This document shows, one piece after another, positions 34,631 to 42,182 of a DNA stretch of 64,000 bases (positions are counted from its first letter, which is position 1; each line of letters opens with the position of its first letter). Position numbers and translations under genes: made by a program. Location: assembly GCA_964581175.1 (NCBI GenBank), contig CAZONI010000005.1, forward strand, positions 32,173 through 96,172, given 5' to 3'. The notes below the pieces were generated by a model. That model saw nothing but the letters and a program-made list of their open reading frames with translations. It had not been told where the DNA came from and ran no database searches. Origin of the DNA: B46-G9 sp964581175. GTDB lineage: Bacteria; Desulfobacterota; DSM-4660; Desulfatiglandales; Desulfatiglandaceae.

Positions 34631-36892
34631 TTATTGGGAATTTCCCGTTTCCTGGGCCTGCGCAACGGTGACGGCAATCACGTTGACGACGTTTTCCATG
34701 TCCGCGCCCCGTTGAAGCACATTGAAGGGTTTGCTGATACCCATCAGCAACGGACCGACCGCCTTTGCGCCCCCAAGCCTGTCCAAAAGTTTGTAGGAGA
34801 CGTTTCCGGAGGACAGATCCGGAAATATCAGTACATTTGCCGCACCGCCAAGGCGATTGAACGGATATTCGCTATTCAGAATCTCTTCGACCACTGCCGT
34901 ATCCGCCTGCATTTCACCATCGATCACCAGGTCCGGCCTTGCTTTTCGGGCGTACTCGACCGCCTCGCGCACTCGCTTCGCATCCGGATGGCGGGTGCTG
35001 CCGAAGTTGGAAAAGGAAAGCATTGCTATGCGAGGCTGAATATCAAAAAAACGTGCCATGTCCGCGGCAAGCACGGCTATCTCCGCAAGCTCTTCCACAC
35101 TCGGGTGAAAATTGACGGTCGCGTCCGCGAACAGGAGGGTACGGTCCCGAAAAATCATGAGGTATATACCGGCTACTATGGCAACGCCGTCACGCCGGGG
35201 GATAACCTGGAGAACGGGACGTATAGCATCCGGATATGGTCTTCTGATTCCGTGTACCTGGCCGTCAACCAGGCCCTCGTTCACCATCATCGCCCCGAAA
35301 ACATAGCGGTTATGAAGCTGCACTCTCGTTTCATCGATGGACCATCCTTTTCTGCATCGCATACGAAATAATTTCTCGGAAAACTCAGGAAAGAGGGGAC
35401 TCGTGAGAGGGTCCAGGATCTCGATCCCGTCCATCGGAACGTGAAGCTCCCTTGCGAGGTGTAGAATTTCCTCCTTAGTTCCGAGGAGCAGAGGCCTGGC
35501 AATTCCTTCCCGCACGGCCTGGTGAGCCGCCCGCAGGATAACAGCATGGTCCCCTTCAGGGAGGACGATTTTCATGGGTCTCATCCTGGCCCGGTTTATG
35601 ATCTTCCGCATGATCTCCCGCTCGGGCCCCAGAATTCTTTCCAGATGCTGCACATAGTGGTCCTTGTCCGGTACGGCCCTCCTGGCGACGCCGCTCTCTT
35701 CAGCCGCCTTTGCGACGGCCGGTGCGACCTTGAGAAGCACCCGGGAATCAAGCGGTTTGGGGATGATATACTCGGGACCGAACCGCATGGGTTTCCCCCC
35801 ATAGGCGCGCACCACCGAGTCCGGTACTTCTTCCTTTGCCAGTTCCGCCAGGGCACGCACTGCGGCAATCTTCATCGCCTCATTGATGGTGGTCGTTCTC
35901 GCGTCCAGGGCCCCCCTGAAGATAGAGGGAAATCCCAGGACATTGTTCACCTGATTGGGACAGTCTGAACGTCCTGTTGCGACGATAGCATCAGGCCTGG
36001 CAGCCTTTGCTTCAAAATAGTCTATCTCGGGATCTGGATTGGCCAGGGCAAAAATGATGGGTTTTTCAGCCATGAGCATGAGAAGTTCCCGGGTAAAGGC
36101 ACCCTTGACAGATAAACCCATCAGGACATCCGCTCCCTTGGCGGTTTCCTCCAGGCTGCGGAGTGGTGTCTCGGACGCAAAAAATTCTTTATAGCTGTTC
36201 ATCCCCTTCGTACGTCCTTTGTAGATGAGGCCCCTTGAGTCCAGCATCATCAGATGATCTTGCCTTACTCCCAGGTATAATTGCATTTTCGCGCACGCGA
36301 TAGCCGCTGCCCCTGCCCCGTTTATCACGACCCGGATGTCTTCCAGTTTCCTGCCCGTGAGTTCGCACGCATTAATGAGTGCCGCGCAGGAAATAATCGC
36401 AGTACCGTGCTGATCGTCGTGGAAAACGGGGATGGACATCTGGCGCTTAAGCTCCTCTTCGATGTAAAAGCAGTCCGGGGCTTTAATGTCCTCGAGATTG
36501 ATCCCTCCGAATGTAGGCTCCAGCAATCTGACAGTTCTGATGAACTCGTCCGGATCACCGGTATTTATCTCGATATCAAATACATCCAGGTCGGCGAAGC
36601 GCTTGAAGAGAACGGCCTTCCCTTCCATCACCGGCTTGGCAGCCAGCGGGCCGATGTTCCCGAGTCCCAGCACCGCGGTCCCGTTCGTCACCACCCCGAC
36701 CAGACTCCCGCGGGAGGTATATTCAAAAGAAAGGTTCGCGTTTTCCTGGATTCTCAGGGCCGGAACAGCGACACCCGGCGTATACGCCAGGCTGAGATCC
36801 GACTGAGACACGCAGGGCTTGAGAGGAACCACCTCGATTTTCCCGGGCCTGGGTTCGCTGTGGTAACGAATGGCTTCCTTTTCATACAACAT
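34631..36892 (-). CDS. maeB: NADP-type malic enzyme with phosphotransacetylase-like domain
   Basis: Oxidatively decarboxylates malate to pyruvate. At 753 residues it is the long MaeB form. The malic enzyme half (about 1-425) shows SLAYTPGVAVPALRI, GNIGPLAAKPVMEGKAVLFK, DIEINTGDPDEFI, FHDDQHGTAII and VINGAGAAAIACAK. The C-terminal half (about 430-753) is a phosphate acetyltransferase-like domain (MKIVLPEGDHAVILRAAHQ, GADMENVVNVIAVTVAQAQ), which in related enzymes binds acetyl-CoA as a regulator rather than acting catalytically. It is a monocistronic-looking gene, 52 bp after mgtE. Function is secure; cofactor preference is assumed from family. Confidence 0.96.
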   Translation of the reverse strand: MLYEKEAIRYHSEPRPGKIEVVPLKPCVSQSDLSLAYTPGVAVPALRIQENANLSFEYTSRGSLVGVVTNGTAVLGLGNIGPLAAKPVMEGKAVLFKRFADLDVFDIEINTGDPDEFIRTVRLLEPTFGGINLEDIKAPDCFYIEEELKRQMSIPVFHDDQHGTAIISCAALINACELTGRKLEDIRVVINGAGAAAIACAKMQLYLGVRQDHLMMLDSRGLIYKGRTKGMNSYKEFFASETPLRSLEETAKGADVLMGLSVKGAFTRELLMLMAEKPIIFALANPDPEIDYFEAKAARPDAIVATGRSDCPNQVNNVLGFPSIFRGALDARTTTINEAMKIAAVRALAELAKEEVPDSVVRAYGGKPMRFGPEYIIPKPLDSRVLLKVAPAVAKAAEESGVARRAVPDKDHYVQHLERILGPEREIMRKIINRARMRPMKIVLPEGDHAVILRAAHQAVREGIARPLLLGTKEEILHLARELHVPMDGIEILDPLTSPLFPEFSEKLFRMRCRKGWSIDETRVQLHNRYVFGAMMVNEGLVDGQVHGIRRPYPDAIRPVLQVIPRRDGVAIVAGIYLMIFRDRTLLFADATVNFHPSVEELAEIAVLAADMARFFDIQPRIAMLSFSNFGSTRHPDAKRVREAVEYARKARPDLVIDGEMQADTAVVEEILNSEYPFNRLGGAANVLIFPDLSSGNVSYKLLDRLGGAKAVGPLLMGISKPFNVLQRGADMENVVNVIAVTVAQAQETGNSQ

Positions 36893-36944
36893 TATGCATG
36901 TTCTCCTTGCGTTTTCCGGCGGTGTGTCTCTTCAAACAATATGG

Positions 36945-38315
36945 TCAGCCGACGAATCTCAGATAGGACGTTACGAAGATCAGGTAAATGAGGAGACCCA
37001 GTATATCATTTGAGGTCGCCACAAAAGGCACAGTGCCAAGGGCGGGATCAAAATGAAGTTTTCTCAAGGCAATAGGCACCGAGGCCCCAAGGAAGCTCGC
37101 GTTGAGGACAATAACCACAAGGGCCAGCCCCACAACAGATCCCAGGCGGAAGTCGGATATCCAGAGTCCTACAATTGCTCCGAGCAGAACCCCGCATATA
37201 AGCCCATTGAGCAGGGCCACTTTCATCTCAACAAGCAGTCGCCTCCCGATTTTCAGAAGACTGATATCTCCGGTTGCCAGCCCTCGAACAACGATCGTGG
37301 CGGCCTGGTTGCCCGTGCTCCCTCCCATGGCCATAATAACAGGGAAAAAAAAAGAAAGCGCTATAATCTTTTCTATGGATGTTTCAAACCTGCTGATTAC
37401 GAGTGCGGATACGATTTCTCCCAAAAGCCCTGCTATCAGCCAGGGCAGCCGTGCTCTGGAGATCTTCAGGGGGGAATCTTCCGTGATCTCCTGGTTGATC
37501 ACGCCGACCATGAAAGAGATGTCTTCATCCGTTTCCTCTTCAATGACGTCAATGATATCATCATGGGTGATGCGGCCTATCAAACGATGTTGAGCGTCCA
37601 CGACCGGGATATTGACGAGGTCATATTTCTTGACGAGGTGAACCACCTCTTCCTGGTCGGCGTCCGGATGGATTGAAATAACTTCAGGATTCATGATTTC
37701 CCTGATCTTGCGATCAGACGATGGTTCCAGGACAAGGTCCTTCAGGGAGATGACGCCTACGAGTCTCCCAAAATCATCTACCACCCAGATGTAGTAGAGA
37801 TTTCCAACTTCCTCTCTCTTTTCCCGGATAAGGCGGATGGCATCTCCGACCGTGGCATCATCGCGAATGGCCATGTACTCCAGGCCCATGAGCCCCCCTG
37901 CCGTATCATCAGGGTATGGAAGGAGTTTCTCCAGGTCCTGGGAAACATCTTCTCCCAGAGTCTCTATAATTTCTTTGGCACGGTCGGCGGGAAGGTCGCC
38001 GACGAGGTCTGCTGCGTCATCGGATTCCAGCCCCTGGACGATTTCCGATATGGCCTGATTATCGAGACCTTCAAGAATGCGCCCCTGAACAGGGGGTTCA
38101 ATCTCTACCAGGACATCTCCGGCACCTTCGGGCTCAAGGACATTGAAAATGGAAATCCGTTCATCGCGGTCCAGGTGTTCTATGAGATCCGCCACGTCAG
38201 CGGGCATCATCTCTTCAAGGAGCCTGCCGAGAGCCTTCTGGTCTCCCTGTTGGATGAAGTTCTTGGCATCGTCGATCAATTTTTCGCTGATTTGAGATTT
38301 CGCAAGACGCGTCAA
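36945..38315 (-). CDS. mgtE: Magnesium transporter MgtE
   Basis: Mg2+-gated magnesium channel of the inner membrane. The 456 residues divide into an N domain of helical repeats (about 1-130; MMPADVADLIEHLDRDERI), a CBS pair (about 140-260; YMAIRDDATVGDAI and IMNPEVISIHPDADQEEVV), a plug helix and five membrane helices (about 285-456) with the signature MAMGGSTGNQAATIVVRG lining the pore. It starts with ATG or an alternative codon at 38315, 10 bp after the DHH protein gene. Complete and typical. Confidence 0.97.
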   Translation of the reverse strand: MTRLAKSQISEKLIDDAKNFIQQGDQKALGRLLEEMMPADVADLIEHLDRDERISIFNVLEPEGAGDVLVEIEPPVQGRILEGLDNQAISEIVQGLESDDAADLVGDLPADRAKEIIETLGEDVSQDLEKLLPYPDDTAGGLMGLEYMAIRDDATVGDAIRLIREKREEVGNLYYIWVVDDFGRLVGVISLKDLVLEPSSDRKIREIMNPEVISIHPDADQEEVVHLVKKYDLVNIPVVDAQHRLIGRITHDDIIDVIEEETDEDISFMVGVINQEITEDSPLKISRARLPWLIAGLLGEIVSALVISRFETSIEKIIALSFFFPVIMAMGGSTGNQAATIVVRGLATGDISLLKIGRRLLVEMKVALLNGLICGVLLGAIVGLWISDFRLGSVVGLALVVIVLNASFLGASVPIALRKLHFDPALGTVPFVATSNDILGLLIYLIFVTSYLRFVG

Positions 38316-38325
38316 AGTATTTCTC

Positions 38326-39336
38326 CTAACACCACTTCTTGACCTGCTTCGCGACCAGCGCCCCTACGTCCACTCTCTCCTTCGGGGAACTCTTAAGCTC
38401 CGCGAGTGGAATCTCCGCTCTGGCAGCCCCGTGGTGTCCCCCTGCTGCTCCCCCCAGGGAGCCGAAAAGCTTCTGGGCGATTTTTCCCGCATCTCCCCTG
38501 AACCCGGCATTCCGCAGGATGACAACCAGTTTATCCTCATATTCTCCTGAGACGATGCTCCAGGTTGTTTCGGCCATCTTCATAAAAAAATCAGCTATTA
38601 GCACCAGGATATCGGGATTTTTCACGACCCCCATATGAATAAACGCTCTATCTCGAACGAAGGCCACTCCGTCAATGGCAGCCCTGAAATGCTCCAGGTT
38701 CGGGCGCATGATTTCAGATGACTCGATCTTCTTTATGATGTTCAGGTTGGCGAAACGATAAAGGTATTGAAATGCATTGATATCATTGGGGATTGATTTT
38801 CTCACAAAATTGTCCGTATCCGTCTTTATGCCGTAGAACAGGGCTGTGGCCAGTCTTGGAGAAGGCTTGATCTTGGCGGCTTTCAGGTATTCGGTCATGA
38901 TAGTAGCGGTTGCACCATAGTCTTCTTTTATGTCCACGAACGACGCTTTGGAAGATGCATCCACAGGGTGGTGGTCAAGGATGATATCAAAATGCAGGCC
39001 TGCAAACTGTTCGTGATGTTTTGGCTGGGAATCGAGCACGGCCACCTTGTTGAATTCTTTACGTCGAAAGCGAGTTATGTGTTTTTGTTCAATTCTCAAG
39101 AGTCTGATGAATGCCAGGTTATCGGCTCGTTGTATCTCGTTGATGTGAAAAATTTCAGCATGTTGAACTTTTCGCCAGAAGAAGCGTTTCAGGGCCATCG
39201 CACTGGATATGGCATCCGGGTCAGCGTCGATCAGGATTGCCAGGCTGTCTTCAGGGTGCACCACTTCCCTGAGCCTCTTGCACTTTTCAGTGGCTGAAAC
39301 AGATTTGGCGAACGGATGCTCCATAATCTCGTTCAT
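38326..39336 (-). CDS. DHH family phosphoesterase
   Basis: DHH/DHHA1 phosphoesterase like NrnA, PdeA-type c-di-AMP phosphodiesterases and polyA-like nucleases. The chosen ATG 39336 has GGGGGAG 8 nt upstream, giving 336 residues. Metal motifs: DADPDAISSAMAL (36-48), VAVLDSQPKHH, DHHPVD (121-126) and GIKTDTDNF; the C-terminal DHHA1 part has FRGDAGKIAQKLFGSLGGAA followed by GGHHGAARAEIPL, the glycine-rich substrate loop. All key acidic and histidine residues appear present. It precedes mgtE by 10 bp. The substrate is probably a short oligonucleotide or cyclic dinucleotide (inference). Confidence 0.9.
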   Translation of the reverse strand: MNEIMEHPFAKSVSATEKCKRLREVVHPEDSLAILIDADPDAISSAMALKRFFWRKVQHAEIFHINEIQRADNLAFIRLLRIEQKHITRFRRKEFNKVAVLDSQPKHHEQFAGLHFDIILDHHPVDASSKASFVDIKEDYGATATIMTEYLKAAKIKPSPRLATALFYGIKTDTDNFVRKSIPNDINAFQYLYRFANLNIIKKIESSEIMRPNLEHFRAAIDGVAFVRDRAFIHMGVVKNPDILVLIADFFMKMAETTWSIVSGEYEDKLVVILRNAGFRGDAGKIAQKLFGSLGGAAGGHHGAARAEIPLAELKSSPKERVDVGALVAKQVKKWC

Positions 39337-39600
39337 ACGGGTATCTCCCCCATGAGGACGCATCACCCTTCACAAGTTCCGTCCTCAAAATATCAGAAAT
39401 GCATGCGTGATCGTTACTTTATAGAAATAATGACTAAAATTCAATGGGAAAGAGAGGTCCCTGCTCCACCAGCAAGGTATCATCTCTCCGCGGAAACGGG
39501 ATTTCGCAGGGCTCGGGCTGCGCTGCCTTTGCCCGCCCGTGCTTGCTGCGCATTATTCCACACGCAACAGAAATTCGACGGTGGATTTGGGAGGGGTTTC

Positions 39601-40395
39601 TCATGACCAGGGCCATACGCGCTCCAGGAACTCAAGGCTCGGCCGCAGTTCCTCTTCCCTGTGCGGTTCCAGGGTGACAACAGGAGGGGTTTCCATCTCT
39701 TTTTTCAATGCTCTGAAAAAAGCAGGAAAATCAATGAGCCCGTGTCCCAGGGCAAGGTGGTCATCTTTTTCTCCAAAATTATCATGCAGGTGGAGCTGAC
39801 CGATATAGGACCCGAGCGAGCCGACCCAGGTTTCAAGCGGTGTATTGCTGAAGGCGGATTGGTGCCCCGTGTCCAGGCAGAAAGCGACTCTTTTCTTATC
39901 CAATGATTCAAAAAGGGTCTTCAACTCACCAGGTCCTTCTTCAAACACATTTTCAAGCATCAATCGCGCACCCTCTTCATGGACCAATCGTCCAAGCCAA
40001 GTCCACATTCTGATGCTGTTTTCAAACCAGGCATCCCCGAGAAATCCATACCGTTTGGTCTCAAATCCCGCGTGACACACCACGGTTTGGGGGCGGAAAA
40101 GCGGGATGAGTTTCACGACCTGCTCGAACCTCCGACGGGTCAGGTTCCAGAACTCCGGATCCGGCGATCCAGGAGAAAGATCAACAAACGGGGCATGGAA
40201 GGTCACTTGCAGCCCCCGATCAGCAAGTCTTTCCGCCGCCTGACGGAATTCCGGCAGAGCAAAGCGGTCCAGCGCATCGGCATCCAGGCCGATTTCGGGA
40301 TTGATCCCTTGGTCCAGGAAACGCTCAAGGTAGGCATCGTGGAGCATAACGAAGGGGATATTGACCTGGACTTGTTCTCTCATCTCTTTTTTCAT
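39601..40395 (-). CDS. Sugar phosphate isomerase/epimerase (xylose isomerase-like TIM barrel)
   Basis: AP endonuclease 2 / xylose isomerase-like TIM barrel of 264 residues from ATG 40395 (MKKEMREQVQVNIPF), behind AGAGG. Likely metal ligands: Glu in LMLENVFEEGP, Asp/His in FCLDTGHQS, His in GQLHLHDNFGEKDDH and Glu in VVTLEPHRE. The pattern is as in COG1082 proteins. No pathway partner is adjacent, so the substrate is unknown. The 264 bp before the DHH gene hold no gene. Confidence 0.85.
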   Translation of the reverse strand: MKKEMREQVQVNIPFVMLHDAYLERFLDQGINPEIGLDADALDRFALPEFRQAAERLADRGLQVTFHAPFVDLSPGSPDPEFWNLTRRRFEQVVKLIPLFRPQTVVCHAGFETKRYGFLGDAWFENSIRMWTWLGRLVHEEGARLMLENVFEEGPGELKTLFESLDKKRVAFCLDTGHQSAFSNTPLETWVGSLGSYIGQLHLHDNFGEKDDHLALGHGLIDFPAFFRALKKEMETPPVVTLEPHREEELRPSLEFLERVWPWS

Positions 40396-40500
40396 ACCCA
40401 AACCTCTTATGATGACCCACCCATTGCCTGTCAGCATTGACAACACCCTCTTATTGGGATACCTTCAATCGCATCCAGCATATCAGGGGTTCATCGGACT

Positions 40501-40842
40501 ATGAAGAAAGCTTTCGTTTCAGCACTGTGTTCCGCGCTCGTCATTCCCGGCCTGGGGCAAATTCTCAATCAGCAATTGAAAAAGGGAATTATTATGCTCG
40601 GGGCCGTACTCGTCCTGTTTGGAGTGGGGGTGGTGGCAATGTACCGAATAATGAAAGCCGCTTTCCTCGAAACTCCCCCTGCCAATGCAAATCCTGAGTC
40701 GATTATGCGAAACCTCGGCTCTCAGGACTATTTAGCTCTCTGGATTATCTTTGGGCTCTTCGCGCTTGTATGGATAATTTCCGTCCTGGACGCGTTCTTG
40801 GCAGGAAGGAAGATGGACCGTCTTCAAAAAGAGGGCCAATAA
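40501..40842 (+). CDS. Small membrane protein (two to three spans)
   Basis: A 113-residue inner-membrane protein. The N-terminus (AFVSALCSALVIPGLGQILN) resembles the TM2/DUF5683-type opening with PGLGQ, followed by a second hydrophobic helix (about 29-48) and a third (about 78-97; LWIIFGLFALVWIISVLDAF). A short hydrophilic loop and a charged tail (GRKMDRLQKEGQ) are cytoplasmic or periplasmic, unresolved. Its stop overlaps the start of the next gene by one base (TAATG), so the two are coupled. Function unknown. Confidence 0.8.
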   Translation: MKKAFVSALCSALVIPGLGQILNQQLKKGIIMLGAVLVLFGVGVVAMYRIMKAAFLETPPANANPESIMRNLGSQDYLALWIIFGLFALVWIISVLDAFLAGRKMDRLQKEGQ

Positions 40843-41174
40843 TGCGGGCATACCTTATCGACGAAATAAGCACTTCCGACATGGTGAAAATCAACGGATA
40901 CCTTCGCGACACCGCCATTTCCTCCAGCCTGCAAAAGGTCTATTGGGTACAGATACCCGAGGATCTGCTCAATGAAGCCCAGATTGCCCACAAACACTGC
41001 CAACCCTATGTTTTTGCGGTAGAACTGGGCAGCGGGTGGATCAAGCTGGAGTTCTTTTCACGCAGCCGGAAAGGCATGAATTGCAGTTGCCAGACCTATT
41101 CCTCCCCATCCCAATTGGAGTATATTACCAGCTTCGCTCATGCGATGCTGGAAAACCTGGGAATCGAGACGTGA
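40842..41174 (+). CDS. Conserved hypothetical protein (110 residues)
   Basis: Starts at ATG 40842, one base inside the stop of the preceding gene. Soluble, no signal peptide. Text includes AYLIDEISTSDMVKINGYL, VYWVQIPEDLLNEAQIAH, HCQPYVFAVELGSGWIKLEF and a cysteine pair in GMNCSCQTY. It resembles an unnamed family seen in deltaproteobacteria next to TM2-like membrane proteins (recollection, unverified). It is convergent with the DUF3568 lipoprotein gene 12 bp further on. Confidence 0.75.
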   Translation: MRAYLIDEISTSDMVKINGYLRDTAISSSLQKVYWVQIPEDLLNEAQIAHKHCQPYVFAVELGSGWIKLEFFSRSRKGMNCSCQTYSSPSQLEYITSFAHAMLENLGIET

Positions 41175-41186
41175 CCGGACTACTCC

Positions 41187-41588
41187 TCATTTCCCGAAGA
41201 GTTCCTTTCGAATCTGTTCCGCGATGATCTTGGACGCCTCCTGATCTCCAAGGGTACCGACCCTTATTCCCACCTCTGTCTCCTTCGCGGACTTGTATTT
41301 GAGCGAGACGACAATCCGCGCGCCATCAGCTCGCTTCGCGACGATCTTTCCCTCCGTAAGATCATGCTTTGCGCTCTGTACCACCAATTGCAAGTCCACT
41401 GCTGTCTGATTGGCCGCGTGCCACGTATCAATGTAAGGTGCTTTGTAGGTGACATTGAATACGCCTTCGTAGTATTTGTACCCAGCCACCCCTGCAGCGC
41501 CTCCCGCGCCAAAAAAAACCAGTGGAGCGGCACACCCGGCCACCAACATGCAACACGCCAACAACGCGATCATCCTTTTCCCTTGCAT
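41187..41588 (-). CDS. DUF3568 family lipoprotein
   Basis: A 133-residue secreted lipoprotein: signal MIALLACCMLVAGC with lipobox LVAGC, followed by a glycine-rich stretch (FFGAGGAAGVAGYKYYEG) and then the DUF3568 core (DTWHAANQTAVDLQLVVQSA, ADGARIVVSLKYKSAKETE, IRVGTLGDQEASKIIAEQI). The family is common in deltaproteobacteria and has no known role; the absence of Asp after the lipid cysteine suggests outer-membrane sorting. Its promoter must lie in the gap up to 42182. Confidence 0.88.
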   Translation of the reverse strand: MQGKRMIALLACCMLVAGCAAPLVFFGAGGAAGVAGYKYYEGVFNVTYKAPYIDTWHAANQTAVDLQLVVQSAKHDLTEGKIVAKRADGARIVVSLKYKSAKETEVGIRVGTLGDQEASKIIAEQIRKELFGK

Positions 41589-41735
41589 TTCATCTCTCCC
41601 TGATTTAATAAGATCATATTTTTATCCCTCTATTAATGCCTTATTGAAATGGTGTCAACCACATATTTCTTTTCCAAATTCACCATCTAATTTTCGCATT
41701 ATGATTTCATCGGATGATTTGGTGGAATCCCTCGT

Positions 41736-41848
41736 CACCAGCAAGGCATCAGATGCAAGGCGCCAAGGAGCGACGACTGAGTCGTATAAACAATACGACG
41801 CAAGGAGGAGCGAGCGAAGGCAACGCCGCAGATGATGCCTTGACGGTG
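41736..41848. repeat. REP/MITE-like structured repeat
   Basis: About 113 bp with imperfect terminal inverted repeats: CACCAGCAAGGCATCAGATG at 41736-41755 against CACCGTCAAGGCATCATCTG read from the other end (41848-41829). The centre has nested palindromes: ACGACTGAGTCGT at 41773-41785 and GTCGTAT/ATACGAC (41781-41787 and 41793-41799, 5-base loop). The remainder is purine-rich (CAAGGAGGAGCGAGCGAAGG). It codes for nothing and lies in the 594-bp gap between the DUF3568 lipoprotein and ileS. Apart from this element and the ileS promoter, I see nothing else in that gap. Confidence 0.7.
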
Positions 41849-41954
41849 GTTCAGGGTCTTCCACAACAAACGTGTCGGATATCGGTTCTTTCGGGCGGCA
41901 GGGAAAGGAACGTCCTGTCTGCTTCAGTCATCTGAAGAAACAGAGGATTTCCAT

Positions 41955-41992
41955 ATTATGAATTTGACTTCATAATGCCTGTTTGCTATCCT
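41955..41992 (+). promoter_or_regulatory. Probable ileS promoter with a palindrome over the -35 box
   Basis: TTGACT (41964-41969) and TATCCT (41987-41992) with a 17-bp spacer. The -35 box lies in the middle of a perfect palindrome, ATTATGAA (41955-41962) and TTCATAAT (41969-41976), with a 6-base spacer, a possible operator. The start of ileS is about 190 bp downstream. Confidence 0.45.
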
Positions 41993-42182
41993 TCATCGTT
42001 ACGTTACGCTTTCCACAACACGTTACCCTTTTCCAAAACGCTCACTTTTCATATGGGGACACCCGTTTCTTCTTCGAATGACGGCCCGGAAGATTCGGAA
42101 CAACAATGGGAACAACTCCATCCGCCATGGACGTAAAGAGAGCAACACTGTAACCGATTTGGCTGGCAGGAGGCACAGGTAC

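Noticed and set aside
39337..39600. Second copy of the 41.7-kb REP-like element
   Set aside because: Only CACCAGCAAGG-ATCA (about 39467-39481) is shared; the interior and the other end differ, so this could be chance or a remnant.
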